Positions 17,271 through 26,500 of a DNA stretch of 64,000 nucleotides are shown piece after piece. Numbering within the stretch: position 1 is the stretch's first letter; every line of letters begins with the position of its first letter. This DNA comes from Brevibacterium senegalense (lineage in GTDB: Bacteria; Actinomycetota; Actinomycetes; Actinomycetales; Brevibacteriaceae): contig NZ_HE978601.1 in NCBI RefSeq assembly GCF_000285835.1, positions 317,827 through 381,826 of the forward strand, written 5' to 3'. A model generated the notes under the pieces. It was given only the letters and a program-made list of their open reading frames with translations. It was not told where the DNA came from and made no database searches. The translations under genes were made by a program, and so were the position numbers.

Positions 17271-17947
17271 GCGCGCGCATCGAGAGGCTCGTGACGTCCG
17301 GGACGTTCTCCCTGGACGGCGGCACGTTCGACGTCGACAACAACGTGTGGATCGTGGGCGACGATGAGGAGGTCATCATCATCGACCCCGCGCACGACGC
17401 GGAGGCGGTCGCCGCCGCAGTGGGCGGACGGAAGGTCAAGGCCATCCTCCTGACCCACGGGCACGACGACCACATCCGTGCGGTCGCGGACACCGCTCGC
17501 GCGGTGGGGGACCCGCCCATCCACCTGAATGACGACGATCGGGTGCTGTGGGACATGGTCTACCCCACCACCGGACCGGACCGGTCGATCGACCCGGGTG
17601 CGGAGTACGCCGTGGCGGGTGTGCATCTCAAGGCGCTGCACACCCCGGGGCACTCCCCCGGCTCCACGTGCTTCTACGTGAGCGAGACGCTGCGGATCCC
17701 CCAGGACGTGCTGCCGGAGGGCGCCTCCGCCTCCAGCCCCGTGCTGTTCTCCGGCGACACCCTGTTCCAGGGCGGCCCCGGAGCGACCGGACGGTCGTAC
17801 TCGAGCTTCGACACGATCATCCAGTCGATCGCGGAGACGCTCTTCGAGCTGCCGGACCGCACGGTCGTCCTGACCGGTCACGGCGATTCGACGACGATCG
17901 GAGCGGAATCCCCGAACCTGCAGGACTGGCTGGACCGCGGCCACTGA
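17267..17947 (+). CDS. MBL-fold metallo-hydrolase paired with mscR
   Basis: This 226-residue metallo-beta-lactamase-fold hydrolase has the zinc motif [13 protein letters not shown], then [20 protein letters not shown] and a late TGHGDSTT histidine. This set matches glyoxalase II-like thioester hydrolases. Because it is translationally coupled to mscR (GTGA overlap at 17267), the likely substrate is S-formylmycothiol, giving formate and free mycothiol, as S-formylglutathione hydrolase does in other bacteria. That step is inferred from context. A strong terminator follows. Confidence 0.86.
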   Translation: MSARIERLVTSGTFSLDGGTFDVDNNVWIVGDDEEVIIIDPAHDAEAVAAAVGGRKVKAILLTHGHDDHIRAVADTARAVGDPPIHLNDDDRVLWDMVYPTTGPDRSIDPGAEYAVAGVHLKALHTPGHSPGSTCFYVSETLRIPQDVLPEGASASSPVLFSGDTLFQGGPGATGRSYSSFDTIIQSIAETLFELPDRTVVLTGHGDSTTIGAESPNLQDWLDRGH

Positions 17948-18036
17948 TCCGCTGCTGACACGGCCGCCGTGTCGCACGCGGACGCGGCACGGGCCGTGGG
18001 CTCGACGTCCGCGCGGGCCTCGAGTGCCCGCCGCCT

Positions 18037-18083
18037 TCGCCCCCGTGGCCCTCTCTGCATCGCGGAGAGGGCCACGGGGGCGA
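18037..18083 (+). terminator. terminator after the mscR operon
   Basis: A 19-base perfect stem, 18037-18055 with 18065-18083, and a 9-base loop. Confidence 0.85.
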
Positions 18084-18113
18084 GGTGCGTCACACGCGGT
18101 GCCACGGGATCTG

Positions 18114-18119
18114 TAGGAT
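18114..18119 (+). promoter_or_regulatory. -10 box of the amino-acid permease (leaderless)
   Basis: TAGGAT with 7 bases to the GTG at 18127 and no ribosome site. Confidence 0.5.
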
Positions 18120-18126
18120 CTGGGCT

Positions 18127-19512
18127 GTGAACGACCAGATCAGCAGTGGAGACGACCGGACCAGCAGCGGCCTGCGTCCGGCGATGCGACCGCGCCACCT
18201 CGTCATGATGAGCCTGGGCTCCGCGATCGGCGCGGGCCTGTTCGTGGGCTCCGGCGCCGGCATCGCCGCGGCCGGTCCCGCCGTCCTCGTGTCCTACGCG
18301 ATCGCGGGCCTCATCGTCATCGCCGTCATGCGGATGCTGGGCGAGATGGTCGCGGCGGACCCCAACCCGGGTGCGTTCTCCTACTACGCGGGCAAGGCGC
18401 TGGGACCGTCGACGGCGTTCGCGGTGGGATGGCTGTGGTGGATCACGCTGTGCCTCGTCGTCGCCGCAGAGGCGACGGCCGCCGCCCAGATCCTGGCGGG
18501 CATCGTTCCGCTCTTCCCGCAGTGGATCTACGCGCTCGTCTTCATGGTCGTCTTCACGTGGATCAATCTGTGGGGCGTCAAGAACTTCGGCGAGTTCGAG
18601 TTCTGGTTCTCCTTCATCAAGGTCGCCTTCGTCGTCCTCTTCCTCATCCTGGGCGTCGCCTTCCTGCTGGGGTGGACGCCGGCGGACAGCCCCGGCCTCA
18701 CGCACGTGGCGAGCGGTCTCATGCCCAACGGCATCAGCGGGATCGCGGCGGGCCTGCTGGTCGTCGTCTTCGCGTTCGGCGGCATCGAGATCGTCGCGGT
18801 CGCGGCGGCAGAGACCGCTCAGCCGGAGAAGTCGATCGCGACCGCCACCCGCACGATCGTGTGGCGCATCCTGCTCTTCTACATGGGGTCCGTGGGCATC
18901 ATGGTCCTCGCCCTTCCGTGGGACGATCCGGACCTGCTGCAGAGCCCGTTCGTCGCGGTCCTCAACACGGCGGGGCTGCCGGTGCTGGGCGCGATCATCG
19001 GCTTCATCATCGTCGCCGCGCTCCTGAGCTCGCTCAACGCGAACATGTACGGCGCCTCCCGCATGTACTTCTCGCTGGCGCAGCGAGGAATGGCGCCCCA
19101 GCGCACGGGGCGCCTGAACGACCGGGCGGTGCCCGCGGCGGGCGTCTGGATGTCCGTCGCGTTCGGCTTCGTCGCGGTGCTCCTCAACTACCTCTGGGCG
19201 GAGGCGGTGCTGGGCATGCTGCTCAACCTCGTGGGCTCCACCCTCATCGCCACGTGGCTGGCCGCGATCATCTCGCACCTGATCCTCCGCACGCGGGCGG
19301 AGCGGGCCGGCCAGCACCTGCCGCTCAAGATGTGGCTGTTCCCGTACCTGTCGTGGGCGACGCTGGCCGCCCTGGTCGCCGTCATCGTCCTGGGCTTCAC
19401 GGTCCCGGACGTGCGCTCGCAGCTGCTGGCGACCCTGGGCCTGTACGTCGCCCTCTTCATCGCCGGCCGCATCGTCACCGCGCGGATCGCGCCCCGGCAC
19501 ACCGCCGGCTGA
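18127..19512 (+). CDS. APC-family amino-acid permease
   Basis: This 461-residue transporter has 12 predicted membrane helices. TM1 carries the APC signature SLGSAIGAGLFVGSGAGI, followed by AAGPAVLVSYAIAGL, and FAFGGIEIVAVAAAETAQPE is the conserved TM6/loop region. It belongs to the GabP/AnsP/ProY-like amino acid permeases driven by protons; the substrate is undetermined. GTG 18127 is chosen from the leaderless -10 and from where homology begins. The frame continues upstream through the terminator hairpin, which argues against a longer protein. Confidence 0.88.
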   Translation: MNDQISSGDDRTSSGLRPAMRPRHLVMMSLGSAIGAGLFVGSGAGIAAAGPAVLVSYAIAGLIVIAVMRMLGEMVAADPNPGAFSYYAGKALGPSTAFAVGWLWWITLCLVVAAEATAAAQILAGIVPLFPQWIYALVFMVVFTWINLWGVKNFGEFEFWFSFIKVAFVVLFLILGVAFLLGWTPADSPGLTHVASGLMPNGISGIAAGLLVVVFAFGGIEIVAVAAAETAQPEKSIATATRTIVWRILLFYMGSVGIMVLALPWDDPDLLQSPFVAVLNTAGLPVLGAIIGFIIVAALLSSLNANMYGASRMYFSLAQRGMAPQRTGRLNDRAVPAAGVWMSVAFGFVAVLLNYLWAEAVLGMLLNLVGSTLIATWLAAIISHLILRTRAERAGQHLPLKMWLFPYLSWATLAALVAVIVLGFTVPDVRSQLLATLGLYVALFIAGRIVTARIAPRHTAG

Positions 19513-19527
19513 CACATGAACCAGTAG

Positions 19528-20769
19528 TTGTCAGCTCAGCCACCGCGGAAGGAGACGAGCGACCTGTCAGCACACGCCGGCCGCCTCTCGTTCGACCCCG
19601 TCCGCGGCGCCTTGGGACTGTCCGTGGCGATGGGCATGGGCCGCTTCTTCTACACCCCCGCCCTGCCGCTCATGGTCGCAGCCCTGCACTGGAGCTCGGC
19701 CCCCGGAGCGTGGATCGCAACCCTGAACTACGTCGGCTACTTCATCGGCACCCTCGTCATCGCCCGAGGCTGGGTCCAGCCCAACCGCTTCGTCTACCGG
19801 CTCAGCCTCGTCGTCTCCACCATCGGTCTGGCCGCGGTCGCCCTGACCCCGAACCTCATCTGGCAGGGCAGCATCCGCACGATCGCCGGATTCGCCTCGG
19901 GGCTGATCTTCGTATGCGTCACCCAACGGATCCCCGCGAACTCCCGCAGACCGCGCGACGGCGGCATCTCCTACGGCGGAGTCGGCCTGGGCATCCTCGT
20001 CTCCGGAACCATCGTGCTCGTCGCAGGCGGCTTCGCCGATTGGCGTCAGCTGTGGCTCATCTGCGCGGCCGTCTCCGCCGTGTTCTCGCTCATCGCGTGG
20101 AACTGGCCGATCCCGGCCCGGATCGCAGTCCACACCCCCGCCCAGGCCGCCCACCCCAGCGAACCCACCGACCGCTCCCCCACCCAGTCCACCGACCGGA
20201 CAGGCGCGGCCACCCCGTTCGAGACCAGCCGTCGCCGGGCCATGGCCTTCCTCTCCACCGGCTACTTCTTCCAGGGCGGCGGCTACATCATCATCGGCAC
20301 CTACCTCGTGGTGCTGGCCGAACCGGTCTTCGGGGGAACTGCGGCCGCGTCGACGTGGATGATCGCAGGCATCGCGACAGCGGTGTCTCCCCTGACCTGG
20401 TCAGCGGTCGCAGCCCGGATCGGCACCGTCAAAGCGCTCACCGTCTGCTACTCCCTGCAGGTCTTCGGCGCTCTGCTCGCGGTCTTCGGAGAGACCCCGA
20501 TCGTGCTCATCATCGCGGCCGCCCTGTTCGGATTCACGTTCATCGGAGCAGTCATGATGACGATCGGTGTCGGCACGCAGATGGGAGTCGCGAACGCTTC
20601 GGCGAAGCTGACGTCGTGGTACAGCATCGGTCAGATCATCGGCCCGGCCATCGTCGCCGCGGCCCTGAGCGACCGGATCGCCCTGGCCTTCATCGCCTCG
20701 GCGATCGCTCTGGCCGTCGCCATGGCGTTGACGTTGATCGGTGTGATCGCCGGCAACATCAATCGCTGA
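19528..20769 (+). CDS. MFS transporter, YbfB/YjiJ type
   Basis: This 400-413-residue major facilitator has 12 helices. The first begins near GALGLSVAMGMGRFFYTPALP, the hallmark of the YbfB/YjiJ group (MFS_4), and GYFFQGGGYIIIGTYLV starts the second half. The substrate is unknown. The start is unclear. The frame opens with a TTG (19528) lacking a ribosome site, whereas AAGGAG (19549-19554) points to a CTG at 19564. There is no ATG or GTG before the first helix. A mis-sequenced or eroded start is possible. The style (more C-ending codons, a 45-residue Ser/Thr/Pro loop mid-protein) differs slightly from its neighbours. Confidence 0.8.
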   Translation: MSAQPPRKETSDLSAHAGRLSFDPVRGALGLSVAMGMGRFFYTPALPLMVAALHWSSAPGAWIATLNYVGYFIGTLVIARGWVQPNRFVYRLSLVVSTIGLAAVALTPNLIWQGSIRTIAGFASGLIFVCVTQRIPANSRRPRDGGISYGGVGLGILVSGTIVLVAGGFADWRQLWLICAAVSAVFSLIAWNWPIPARIAVHTPAQAAHPSEPTDRSPTQSTDRTGAATPFETSRRRAMAFLSTGYFFQGGGYIIIGTYLVVLAEPVFGGTAAASTWMIAGIATAVSPLTWSAVAARIGTVKALTVCYSLQVFGALLAVFGETPIVLIIAAALFGFTFIGAVMMTIGVGTQMGVANASAKLTSWYSIGQIIGPAIVAAALSDRIALAFIASAIALAVAMALTLIGVIAGNINR

Positions 20770-20821
20770 TCATGCGAAACCCTCACTCCGATTCTCACGC
20801 GGACTGAGGCACTGCGCGGAC

Positions 20822-21370
20822 TCAGCGCCGCGGCACCACCAGGGCGGTCGCGATCGCGGCGGCGCCTTCGCCCCGGCCCGTGAGCCCCAGCCCGTCCGTC
20901 GTCGTCCCGGACACGGACACGGGCGCGCCGGCGGCCTCGCTCAGCACCCGCTGCGCCTCGTCGCGGCGGGTGCCGATCTTCGGCCGCACGCAGATCGCCT
21001 GCACGGACACGTTGCCGATCCGGAAGCCGGCGTCCCGGACCAGCCGGGCCGCCTCCGCCAGGAGGACCGTTCCCGAGGCCCCCGCCAGTTCCGGACGACC
21101 GGTCCCGAAGTGCGCTCCCAGGTCCCCGATGCCAGCGGCGGCGAACAGGGCGTCGCAGCACGCGTGCGCGACGACGTCCGCGTCCGAGTGCCCCTCGAGT
21201 CCCGTCTGGCCCTCCCACAGGAGCCCCGCGATCCACAGCGGGCGGGTGGGGTCCTGCGAGTAGGCGTGCACGTCGACGCCCGTGCCCACGCGGGGCAGCG
21301 CGATTGAGCCGGACTGTGCGGAAGCGGGATGTGCGGGGGCGGCGTGAGCCGGGCGGGGATCGCCGGTCAT
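20822..21370 (-). CDS. ispF: 2-C-methyl-D-erythritol 2,4-cyclodiphosphate synthase
   Basis: This 182-residue enzyme forms the cyclodiphosphate in the MEP isoprenoid pathway, as a trimer. The metal-binding motif is [10 protein letters not shown]. The core signature [20 protein letters not shown] is followed by GDLGAHFG, and [19 protein letters not shown] closes the fold. A 25-residue Pro/Ala-rich N-terminal extension precedes the domain. The ATG overlaps the ispD stop (ATGA at 21367-21370), so the two pathway genes are coupled. It is convergent with the MFS gene. Confidence 0.95.
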   Translation of the reverse strand: MTGDPRPAHAAPAHPASAQSGSIALPRVGTGVDVHAYSQDPTRPLWIAGLLWEGQTGLEGHSDADVVAHACCDALFAAAGIGDLGAHFGTGRPELAGASGTVLLAEAARLVRDAGFRIGNVSVQAICVRPKIGTRRDEAQRVLSEAAGAPVSVSGTTTDGLGLTGRGEGAAAIATALVVPRR

Positions 21371-22140
21371 GTCAGGTCTCCTGCGTCTTCGAGGAGGAGC
21401 TGCGCGATCCGCAGGTCCAGCGGGTGGGTGATCTTGAGGGAGGCCTCGTCACCGTCGACCGCGGTGAGCGCGGTGCCGATCCGCTCGACGAATCCCGCGT
21501 CGTCCGTGAGTGCCGGGTCGGGGTCGTCGAGGTGCGCGGTGTGCGCGGCATGGAGCACCGCACGGCGGAACCCCTGCGGCGTCTGGACGCGGCGCAGGAC
21601 GGAGCGGTCCAGGCCGCCGTTCAACGTCCCGTCCTCCGCCTGGGTCCGGACCGTGTCCGTGACCGGGAGGACGGGGACCACGGCGCGGGCCCCGTCCTGC
21701 AGCGCGGCGTGCACGCGGTGGAAGACCTCGATCGGGGTGAGGCAGCGGGCCGCGTCGTGGACGAGGACGGTCTCCGCCTCCGGCACGGCGGCCAGCGCCG
21801 CGGCGACGGACACGGTCCGCTCCTCTCCCCCGGCCACGACGAGGATCGAGACGGGGGCGGGGGCCGTATCCGCGGTGCCGGTTGCCGGATCACGGCCCTC
21901 AGCGCCCGGGGCACGCGCGGTGACCGCGGCAGCTGCGGCGGTCCGTGCGATGCCCTCCGCCTCCCGCAGGAGATGCGCAGGGGCGGCGATGACGATGGTG
22001 TCGACGACGCCGGAGCGGACGCCTCCGTCGACGGCACGGGCCAGCAGGGTCCGGCCGGCCAGCGGGACGAAGGCCTTGGGCAGGCCCGCGCCCAGGCGGG
22101 TGCCGGAGCCCGCGGCGGGGATGAGCAGTGCCGTCGACAT
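21367..22140 (-). CDS. ispD: 2-C-methyl-D-erythritol 4-phosphate cytidylyltransferase
   Basis: This 257-residue nucleotidyltransferase transfers CMP from CTP to methylerythritol phosphate, the third MEP-pathway step. It shows the glycine-rich CTP motif [30 protein letters not shown] and VTDTV...QTPQGFRR. The ATG at 22140 is 6 bases after TATCCT (22147-22152) without a Shine-Dalgarno, so a leaderless start is likely; longer frames add residues without homology. It is directly coupled to ispF. Confidence 0.94.
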   Translation of the reverse strand: MSTALLIPAAGSGTRLGAGLPKAFVPLAGRTLLARAVDGGVRSGVVDTIVIAAPAHLLREAEGIARTAAAAAVTARAPGAEGRDPATGTADTAPAPVSILVVAGGEERTVSVAAALAAVPEAETVLVHDAARCLTPIEVFHRVHAALQDGARAVVPVLPVTDTVRTQAEDGTLNGGLDRSVLRRVQTPQGFRRAVLHAAHTAHLDDPDPALTDDAGFVERIGTALTAVDGDEASLKITHPLDLRIAQLLLEDAGDLT

Positions 22141-22146
22141 GCGCTC

Positions 22147-22152
22147 AGGATA
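22147..22152 (-). promoter_or_regulatory. -10 box of ispDF (leaderless)
   Basis: TATCCT on the reverse strand, 6 bases before the ispD ATG, inside the 35-base gap after the thioesterase gene. Confidence 0.4.
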
Positions 22153-22175
22153 CGGGGCCGGGGTGCGGCCGGACC

Positions 22176-22787
22176 TCAGGCTGTGCGGGGCAGGATCCAC
22201 AGCCCCTCGGCGCGGACGCGCACCTCGCCGGCGCAGACGATCTCCGCCTCGAGGAACCGCTTGCGGCCCTCCTGGCGGACGACGCGCCCACGCACCGTGA
22301 GGGGCTCCCCGATGGGCGTGCCGCCGTCGTAGTTGATCGTCAGGTACCGCGTCATCGACCGGGCCGGTCCCGCCAGTGCGGCCGCGTGCCCCAGGAGGTG
22401 GTCGACGAGCGTCGCGACGATGCCGCCGTGCACCCGCCCGGGCGGTCCCTGGTACTGCAGCGGGAGGGTGAGGTCGCAGCGGTAGCCGTCCCCGTCCGGG
22501 ACGATCCGCATGGGCGGGGCGATCGGGTTGCGGACGGACGAGGCCGGCGAGACGTCGCGCTCGATGTGGTTGGGGACCAGATCCGTGTCCTCGACCCGCA
22601 CGGCGCGGGGATCCGCCGCCGCGTCCGCGAGGCGTGCGGCGAGGTCCGCGACCTGTCCCGCCAGCGCATCGACGTCGTCTTCCGTCACGAGCGCGGTGAT
22701 GAGGTCGCGGGTGATGCGGGCGGTGTGCTCGGCGTAGTGCAGCAGCGCGTCGCGCTCGTCGGTGGGGGTTCCAGCAGCAGGAGTCAT
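22176..22787 (-). CDS. PaaI-type hotdog-fold thioesterase
   Basis: The 203-residue protein has a helical N-terminal third (1-90) and a C-terminal hotdog domain with the PaaI-like signature GRVHGGIVATLVDHLLGHAA and the pairing strand RYLTINYDGGTPIGEPL. It probably hydrolyses an acyl- or aryl-CoA; the substrate is not indicated. The ATG at 22787 is preceded by GAAGGATC. It shares strand with carD upstream and ispD downstream. Confidence 0.85.
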   Translation of the reverse strand: MTPAAGTPTDERDALLHYAEHTARITRDLITALVTEDDVDALAGQVADLAARLADAAADPRAVRVEDTDLVPNHIERDVSPASSVRNPIAPPMRIVPDGDGYRCDLTLPLQYQGPPGRVHGGIVATLVDHLLGHAAALAGPARSMTRYLTINYDGGTPIGEPLTVRGRVVRQEGRKRFLEAEIVCAGEVRVRAEGLWILPRTA

Positions 22788-22949
22788 CGTCGATCCTTCG
22801 TCGGGGCCTTCTGTCCAGTCCTACACTGCCGGGAGGAGCACGCGCCGGGGCGTCTCACGGGCGGAGCGAGACGGACCCCGTCTGAACAGAACCCGTACGA
22901 GCGGACCCCGCACGAACGGCACCTGCGGGACCGCGCTGCGACATGCGAA

Positions 22950-22979
22950 CGGCCGGTCACCCTCAGGGGTGACCGGCCG
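22950..22979 (-). terminator. terminator after carD
   Basis: A perfect 13-base stem, CGGCCGGTCACCC (22950-22962) with its complement at 22967-22979, and a TCAG loop, 31 bases past the carD stop. Confidence 0.8.
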
Positions 22980-23010
22980 GTGCGTTCCGCGTGTGCGGTG
23001 GGTGTGGAGA

Positions 23011-23493
23011 TCAGGAGGCGAGGACTTCGTCCAGCAGCGCCTCCGCCTCCTCCTCTTCCTTCTTCTCCGCCAGGGCGAGTTCGGAGACGAGGACCTGCCG
23101 CGCCTTCGCCAGCATCCGCTTCTCTCCGGTGGACAGGCCCCGGTCCTGCTCGCGACGCCACAGATCGCGCACGACCTCTGCGACCTTGATGACATCGCCG
23201 GACTGGAACTTCTCCAGATTCGCCTTGTAGCGGCGGGACCAGTTCGTGGGCTCTTCCGTCACATCCGCGCGCAGGACCTGGAAGACCTGCTCGAGGCCCT
23301 CTTCGCCGACGACATCTCGGACTCCCACGAGGTCGCAATTGTCCGCGGGCACCTCGATGACGAGATCACCGTGGGACACCTGCAGTTTCAGATAGAGCTT
23401 CTCCACTCCCTTGATCGCGCGAGTCTTGATCTCCTGGACAGTCGCCGCCCCGTGATGGGGGTAGACAACGGTATCGCCGACCTGAAATGCCAT
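23011..23493 (-). CDS. carD: CarD-family RNA polymerase-binding regulator
   Basis: This 160-residue CarD has an N-terminal Tudor-like domain that binds the RNA polymerase beta lobe ([27 protein letters not shown]) and a helical C-terminal DNA-binding domain with the minor-groove tryptophan region [17 protein letters not shown]. It stabilises open complexes, notably at rRNA promoters, in actinobacteria. The ATG at 23493 has AAAGGGG; TAGACT (23522-23527) is the -10. The acidic tail [15 protein letters not shown] is typical. It is divergent from the lipoprotein gene. Confidence 0.96.
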   Translation of the reverse strand: MAFQVGDTVVYPHHGAATVQEIKTRAIKGVEKLYLKLQVSHGDLVIEVPADNCDLVGVRDVVGEEGLEQVFQVLRADVTEEPTNWSRRYKANLEKFQSGDVIKVAEVVRDLWRREQDRGLSTGEKRMLAKARQVLVSELALAEKKEEEEAEALLDEVLAS

Positions 23494-23521
23494 ATTCTGT
23501 GAACCCCTTTCGCAGTGACCA

Positions 23522-23527
23522 AGTCTA
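23522..23527 (-). promoter_or_regulatory. -10 box of carD
   Basis: TAGACT on the reverse strand, 28 bases before the ATG; the short leader carries AAAGGGG. Confidence 0.5.
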
Positions 23528-23708
23528 GCATGTGACGCGCCGAGGAAATGAGGAGGGTCACAGCGATCCGATGGTAGGGTCCGGCCCTTCTCACGATACG
23601 GACTCGACGCACCGTCGCACGAGGCCGACCGGGATCGGGTGCGGGCCTGCGCATTCATGGTTCTGTCAGCGGAATCGAAGCGAGTTCTACGTCTGGTCGA
23701 AAGGACGC

Positions 23709-23714
23709 TAGGAT
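23709..23714 (+). promoter_or_regulatory. -10 box of the lipoprotein gene
   Basis: TAGGAT 44 bases before the GTG at 23759; the leader carries AAGGAG (23745-23750). Confidence 0.4.
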
Positions 23715-23758
23715 GGCCACGAAGTTCCGTGTCGTCGTACGTCCAAGGAGCCCGGATC

Positions 23759-24343
23759 GTGAAGAAGAGGACCGCGCGCCTGGCAGTGGCCGCAGCAGCG
23801 TTCGCAGTCATCGCCCCCCTCGCCGGTTGTGCCAACATGCTGTCGGCCGACCAGACAGCGAATTACGAGTACAACGGGGGTGACGGCGCCTGGTCCCGCG
23901 AGGACCTGGAGGGCGTCGAGGTCCGCGGCCTGCTCATCCTCCAGAACGAGGACGGAGACGCGAACGTCTTCTACAGCCTCATCAACGGCTCGGACGAGTC
24001 GCGTCAGGTGACGCTGGAGATCGGCCCGGAGACGGTCGAGACCACCCTGCAGCCCGGTGAGTCGTTCCACCAGAACCCGCAGAACCCGGAGTCGGGCGTC
24101 GAGCCCCTCATCGTCAGCGGCCTCAACGCCGAGGTGGGATCGCTGGTCGACGTCGAGGCGACCGTGGGCAGCGCATCGGAGACGATCCGCGCCCAGGTCC
24201 TGGACGACTCCCTCCCTGAGTACGCGGACCTGCTGCCCACCGCACCGGCGGCCGACCCGACGACGGACCCCACGGAGGGCGCGACGGAGGAGGGCGTGCC
24301 CAACGAGGACGGCACCACCGGCGAGGGCACGACCACCGGCTGA
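23759..24343 (+). CDS. putative lipoprotein of unknown function
   Basis: This 194-residue exported protein has a basic VKKR start, a hydrophobic core and the lipobox LAGC with Cys24 as the lipidated residue. The mature part is acidic with a beta-rich domain ([26 protein letters not shown]-type strands) and ends in a Thr/Glu/Pro-rich low-complexity tail from about residue 160. Similar lipoproteins often lie between carD and the regX3-senX3 genes in actinobacteria. The function is not known to me. The GTG at 23759 is fixed by AAGGAG 8 bases upstream. Confidence 0.85.
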   Translation: MKKRTARLAVAAAAFAVIAPLAGCANMLSADQTANYEYNGGDGAWSREDLEGVEVRGLLILQNEDGDANVFYSLINGSDESRQVTLEIGPETVETTLQPGESFHQNPQNPESGVEPLIVSGLNAEVGSLVDVEATVGSASETIRAQVLDDSLPEYADLLPTAPAADPTTDPTEGATEEGVPNEDGTTGEGTTTG

Positions 24344-24364
24344 CCCTCAGCCCCGCAGACACGA

Positions 24365-24404
24365 GAACGGGGTGCACGACGGATTCCCGTCGTGCACCCC
24401 GTTC
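24365..24404. terminator. bidirectional terminator between lipoprotein and regX3
   Basis: An 18-base perfect stem, 24365-24382 with 24387-24404, and a 4-base ATTC loop between convergent genes. Confidence 0.85.
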
Positions 24405-24424
24405 GTCTGTCCGGGTCCGGACTC

Positions 24425-25105
24425 TCAGGCCTCGAACTTGTAGCCCAGACCCCGCACCGTCACGAGGAGGCGGGGCGTGGAAGGCTCCGTCTCGACCTTC
24501 GCCCGCAGGCGCTTGATGTGGACGTCGAGGGTCTTCGTGTCGCCCACGTAGTCCTGGCCCCAGATCCGGTCGATGAGCTGGCCGCGGGTCATGACGCGGC
24601 CCGCATTGCGCACCAACATCTCCAGCAGCTCGAACTCCTTGAGCGGCAGCGACACCTCTTCACCCCGAACGGACGCCACGTGGCGGTCGACGTCGATGCG
24701 CACCCCGCTGGCCTCGATGACCGAGTCCATGAGGTCCGCCTGGTCCGCGTTCCGGCGCAGCACGGCACGCACGCGGGCCAACAGCTCACGCGAGGAGTAA
24801 GGCTTCGTCACGTAGTCGTCGGCGCCCAGTTCCAGGCCCACGACCTTGTCGATCTCCGAGTCCTTCGCCGTCAGCATGATGATGGGGACGTTCGACTTCG
24901 AGCGCAGCTGTCGGCAGACCTCCGTGCCGGAGGCGCCGGGCAGCATGAGGTCCAGCAGCACCAGGTCCGCACCCGCGCGTTCGAACTCTGCGATCGCGAC
25001 CAGTCCGTCTGCGGCGACCGTCACGTCGTACCCCTCCTTCTCCAGCAGGTACGACAGCGGATCCGAGAACGACTCCTCGTCTTCGACAAGCAGAATGCGG
25101 GTCAC
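24425..25105 (-). CDS. regX3: phosphate-responsive response regulator RegX3 (OmpR/PhoB type)
   Basis: The 226-residue regulator has a receiver domain with phospho-acceptor Asp52 (LLDLMLPG), acidic pocket ED at 9-10 and YVTKPY lysine near 101. The C-terminal winged helix (GDTKTLDVHIKRLRAKVE, VTVRGLGYKFEA) binds direct-repeat sites. It is the partner of SenX3, with its GTG overlapping the senX3 stop. Matching 11-base direct repeats occur upstream of phoU and pstS in this window, so these are probable targets. Confidence 0.94.
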   Translation of the reverse strand: MTRILLVEDEESFSDPLSYLLEKEGYDVTVAADGLVAIAEFERAGADLVLLDLMLPGASGTEVCRQLRSKSNVPIIMLTAKDSEIDKVVGLELGADDYVTKPYSSRELLARVRAVLRRNADQADLMDSVIEASGVRIDVDRHVASVRGEEVSLPLKEFELLEMLVRNAGRVMTRGQLIDRIWGQDYVGDTKTLDVHIKRLRAKVETEPSTPRLLVTVRGLGYKFEA

Positions 25106-26430
25106 AGTGCTCCTCTTCCTGAAGTGTCTTCGTGGTGTTCATCTTCCTCGACGGGCGCCCCGTCTTCAATGGGCGGCGGCACCTCAGCACCACCGGCCGG
25201 CGCCTCGCCTGCGGACGGGTCCCCACCGGGTTCGTCGACGGCCCCGTCGTCCGCGGCGTCCAGCAGGATGCCCTGCCGCGCGGCCTCCGCGAGCCCCGAT
25301 GTGAAGTCCTCCGGGTGCGCCTGCGGCAGGAGGATCGTGAAGGTCGACCCCTGTCCCAGCCGCGACCAGACGCGGACGTCGCCGCCGTGCGTTGCGACGA
25401 TGTGCTTGACGATGCTGAGCCCCAGGCCGGTGCCACCGGTGATCCGCGAGCGCGCCGGATCGACCCGGTAGAAGCGCTCGAAGACCCGCTGCGTGTCCTC
25501 CGTGCTGAGCCCGATCCCCTGGTCCGTCACCGCGATCGCCACCCGCTCGTCCTCGAGCTTGGCGCCCACCCCCACGCGGGTCCCCTCATTGGAGTAGTGG
25601 ATCGCGTTGTCGATGAGATTGCGCACCGCGTTGACCAGCAGCTCGTAGCTGCCCTCGATGTACCAGTCGCCGCCGTGCAGCACGGACAGCTCGATGCCCT
25701 TGCCGTCCGCGACGGTGCGCGCACGGTCGACGGCCTCCTCGACGACCCGGGCGACCGGCACGCGCTCGGGCGCGGCCGGGACCTCGTGGTCCTGGACCCG
25801 GGACAGGTCGATGATCTCCTTGACCAGCTGCGTGAGCCGGGTCGACTCCCGCTGCATGCGACCGCCGAATCGGGCGACGGCCTCGGGGTCGTCCGCGAAG
25901 TCCGTGACGGCCTCCGCCAGCAGCGACATGGCCCCGATCGGGGTCTTGAGCTCGTGGGAGACGTTCGCGATGAAGTCGCGGCGGACCGCGTCGACGCGAC
26001 GGGCCTCCGTCTGGTCGTCGCACAGCACCAGCACGAACGCCGGCCCCAGCGCGGCGACGCGGGCGTGCAGGTAGCGGGGCGAGCCTGCGGAGCCCACGGA
26101 GTGCTCGAACTCGATCTCCTCGATGAGGCCCCGGGAGCGGACCCGCGAGACGACGGCCAGCAGCTCGTCGACCACGAGCGAGTGCCCGCGCACCAGACCG
26201 AACGTGTAGGCCACCGGCGAGGCCTTGACGACGTCGTCTCCGGCGTCGACGACGATCGCGGCGCTGGGGAGCACCGCGAGCACCTCTGCGATGCCGTCCG
26301 GGAGGTCGTTGTCCGAATGGAGGTCCGCGGCGCTGCGGCTGCGTTCGGAGAAGCGGAACGCGAGGATCCCGGCGATGCCGAGTCCCAACCCCACGGTTCC
26401 CGTGAGCACGGCGACGATGAGCAGATCCAC
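25102..26430 (-). CDS. senX3: sensor histidine kinase SenX3
   Basis: The 442-residue kinase has an N-terminal membrane anchor (about 3-25), a PAS-like sensor region (50-140), an HisKA box with His159 (FIANVSHELKTPIGAM), and HATPase motifs N (NLIDNAIHYSNEG), G1 (VTDQGIGLS) and G2 (GTGLGLSIVKHIV). The C-terminal 60 residues are acidic and disordered. It phosphorylates RegX3 under phosphate limitation. The GTG at 26430 lies 6 bases after TAGGGT, predicting a leaderless mRNA. It is divergent from phoU, across a PHO box. Confidence 0.93.
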   Translation of the reverse strand: MDLLIVAVLTGTVGLGLGIAGILAFRFSERSRSAADLHSDNDLPDGIAEVLAVLPSAAIVVDAGDDVVKASPVAYTFGLVRGHSLVVDELLAVVSRVRSRGLIEEIEFEHSVGSAGSPRYLHARVAALGPAFVLVLCDDQTEARRVDAVRRDFIANVSHELKTPIGAMSLLAEAVTDFADDPEAVARFGGRMQRESTRLTQLVKEIIDLSRVQDHEVPAAPERVPVARVVEEAVDRARTVADGKGIELSVLHGGDWYIEGSYELLVNAVRNLIDNAIHYSNEGTRVGVGAKLEDERVAIAVTDQGIGLSTEDTQRVFERFYRVDPARSRITGGTGLGLSIVKHIVATHGGDVRVWSRLGQGSTFTILLPQAHPEDFTSGLAEAARQGILLDAADDGAVDEPGGDPSAGEAPAGGAEVPPPIEDGAPVEEDEHHEDTSGRGAL

Positions 26431-26436
26431 GCCCCC

Positions 26437-26442
26437 ACCCTA
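26437..26442 (-). promoter_or_regulatory. -10 box of senX3 (leaderless)
   Basis: TAGGGT on the reverse strand, 6 bases before the GTG. A second possible -10, ATCCTA (26485-26490, reverse), lies next to the PHO box. Confidence 0.4.
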
Positions 26443-26500
26443 GACCGACGAAGGGCCCACGTCCGCCGGATCGGGGCCCGCCGGTAGGATGTGCCCCAAG

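Noticed and set aside
21304-22332. Long plus-strand open frames over ispD/ispF and elsewhere
   Set aside because: They are shadows of GC-rich genes on the other strand, with Arg/Gly/Ala-rich composition and no recognisable domain.
22860-22940. Short imperfect GAACCCGTACGAGCGG-like repetition
   Set aside because: Units are too degenerate and too few to call a repeat array.
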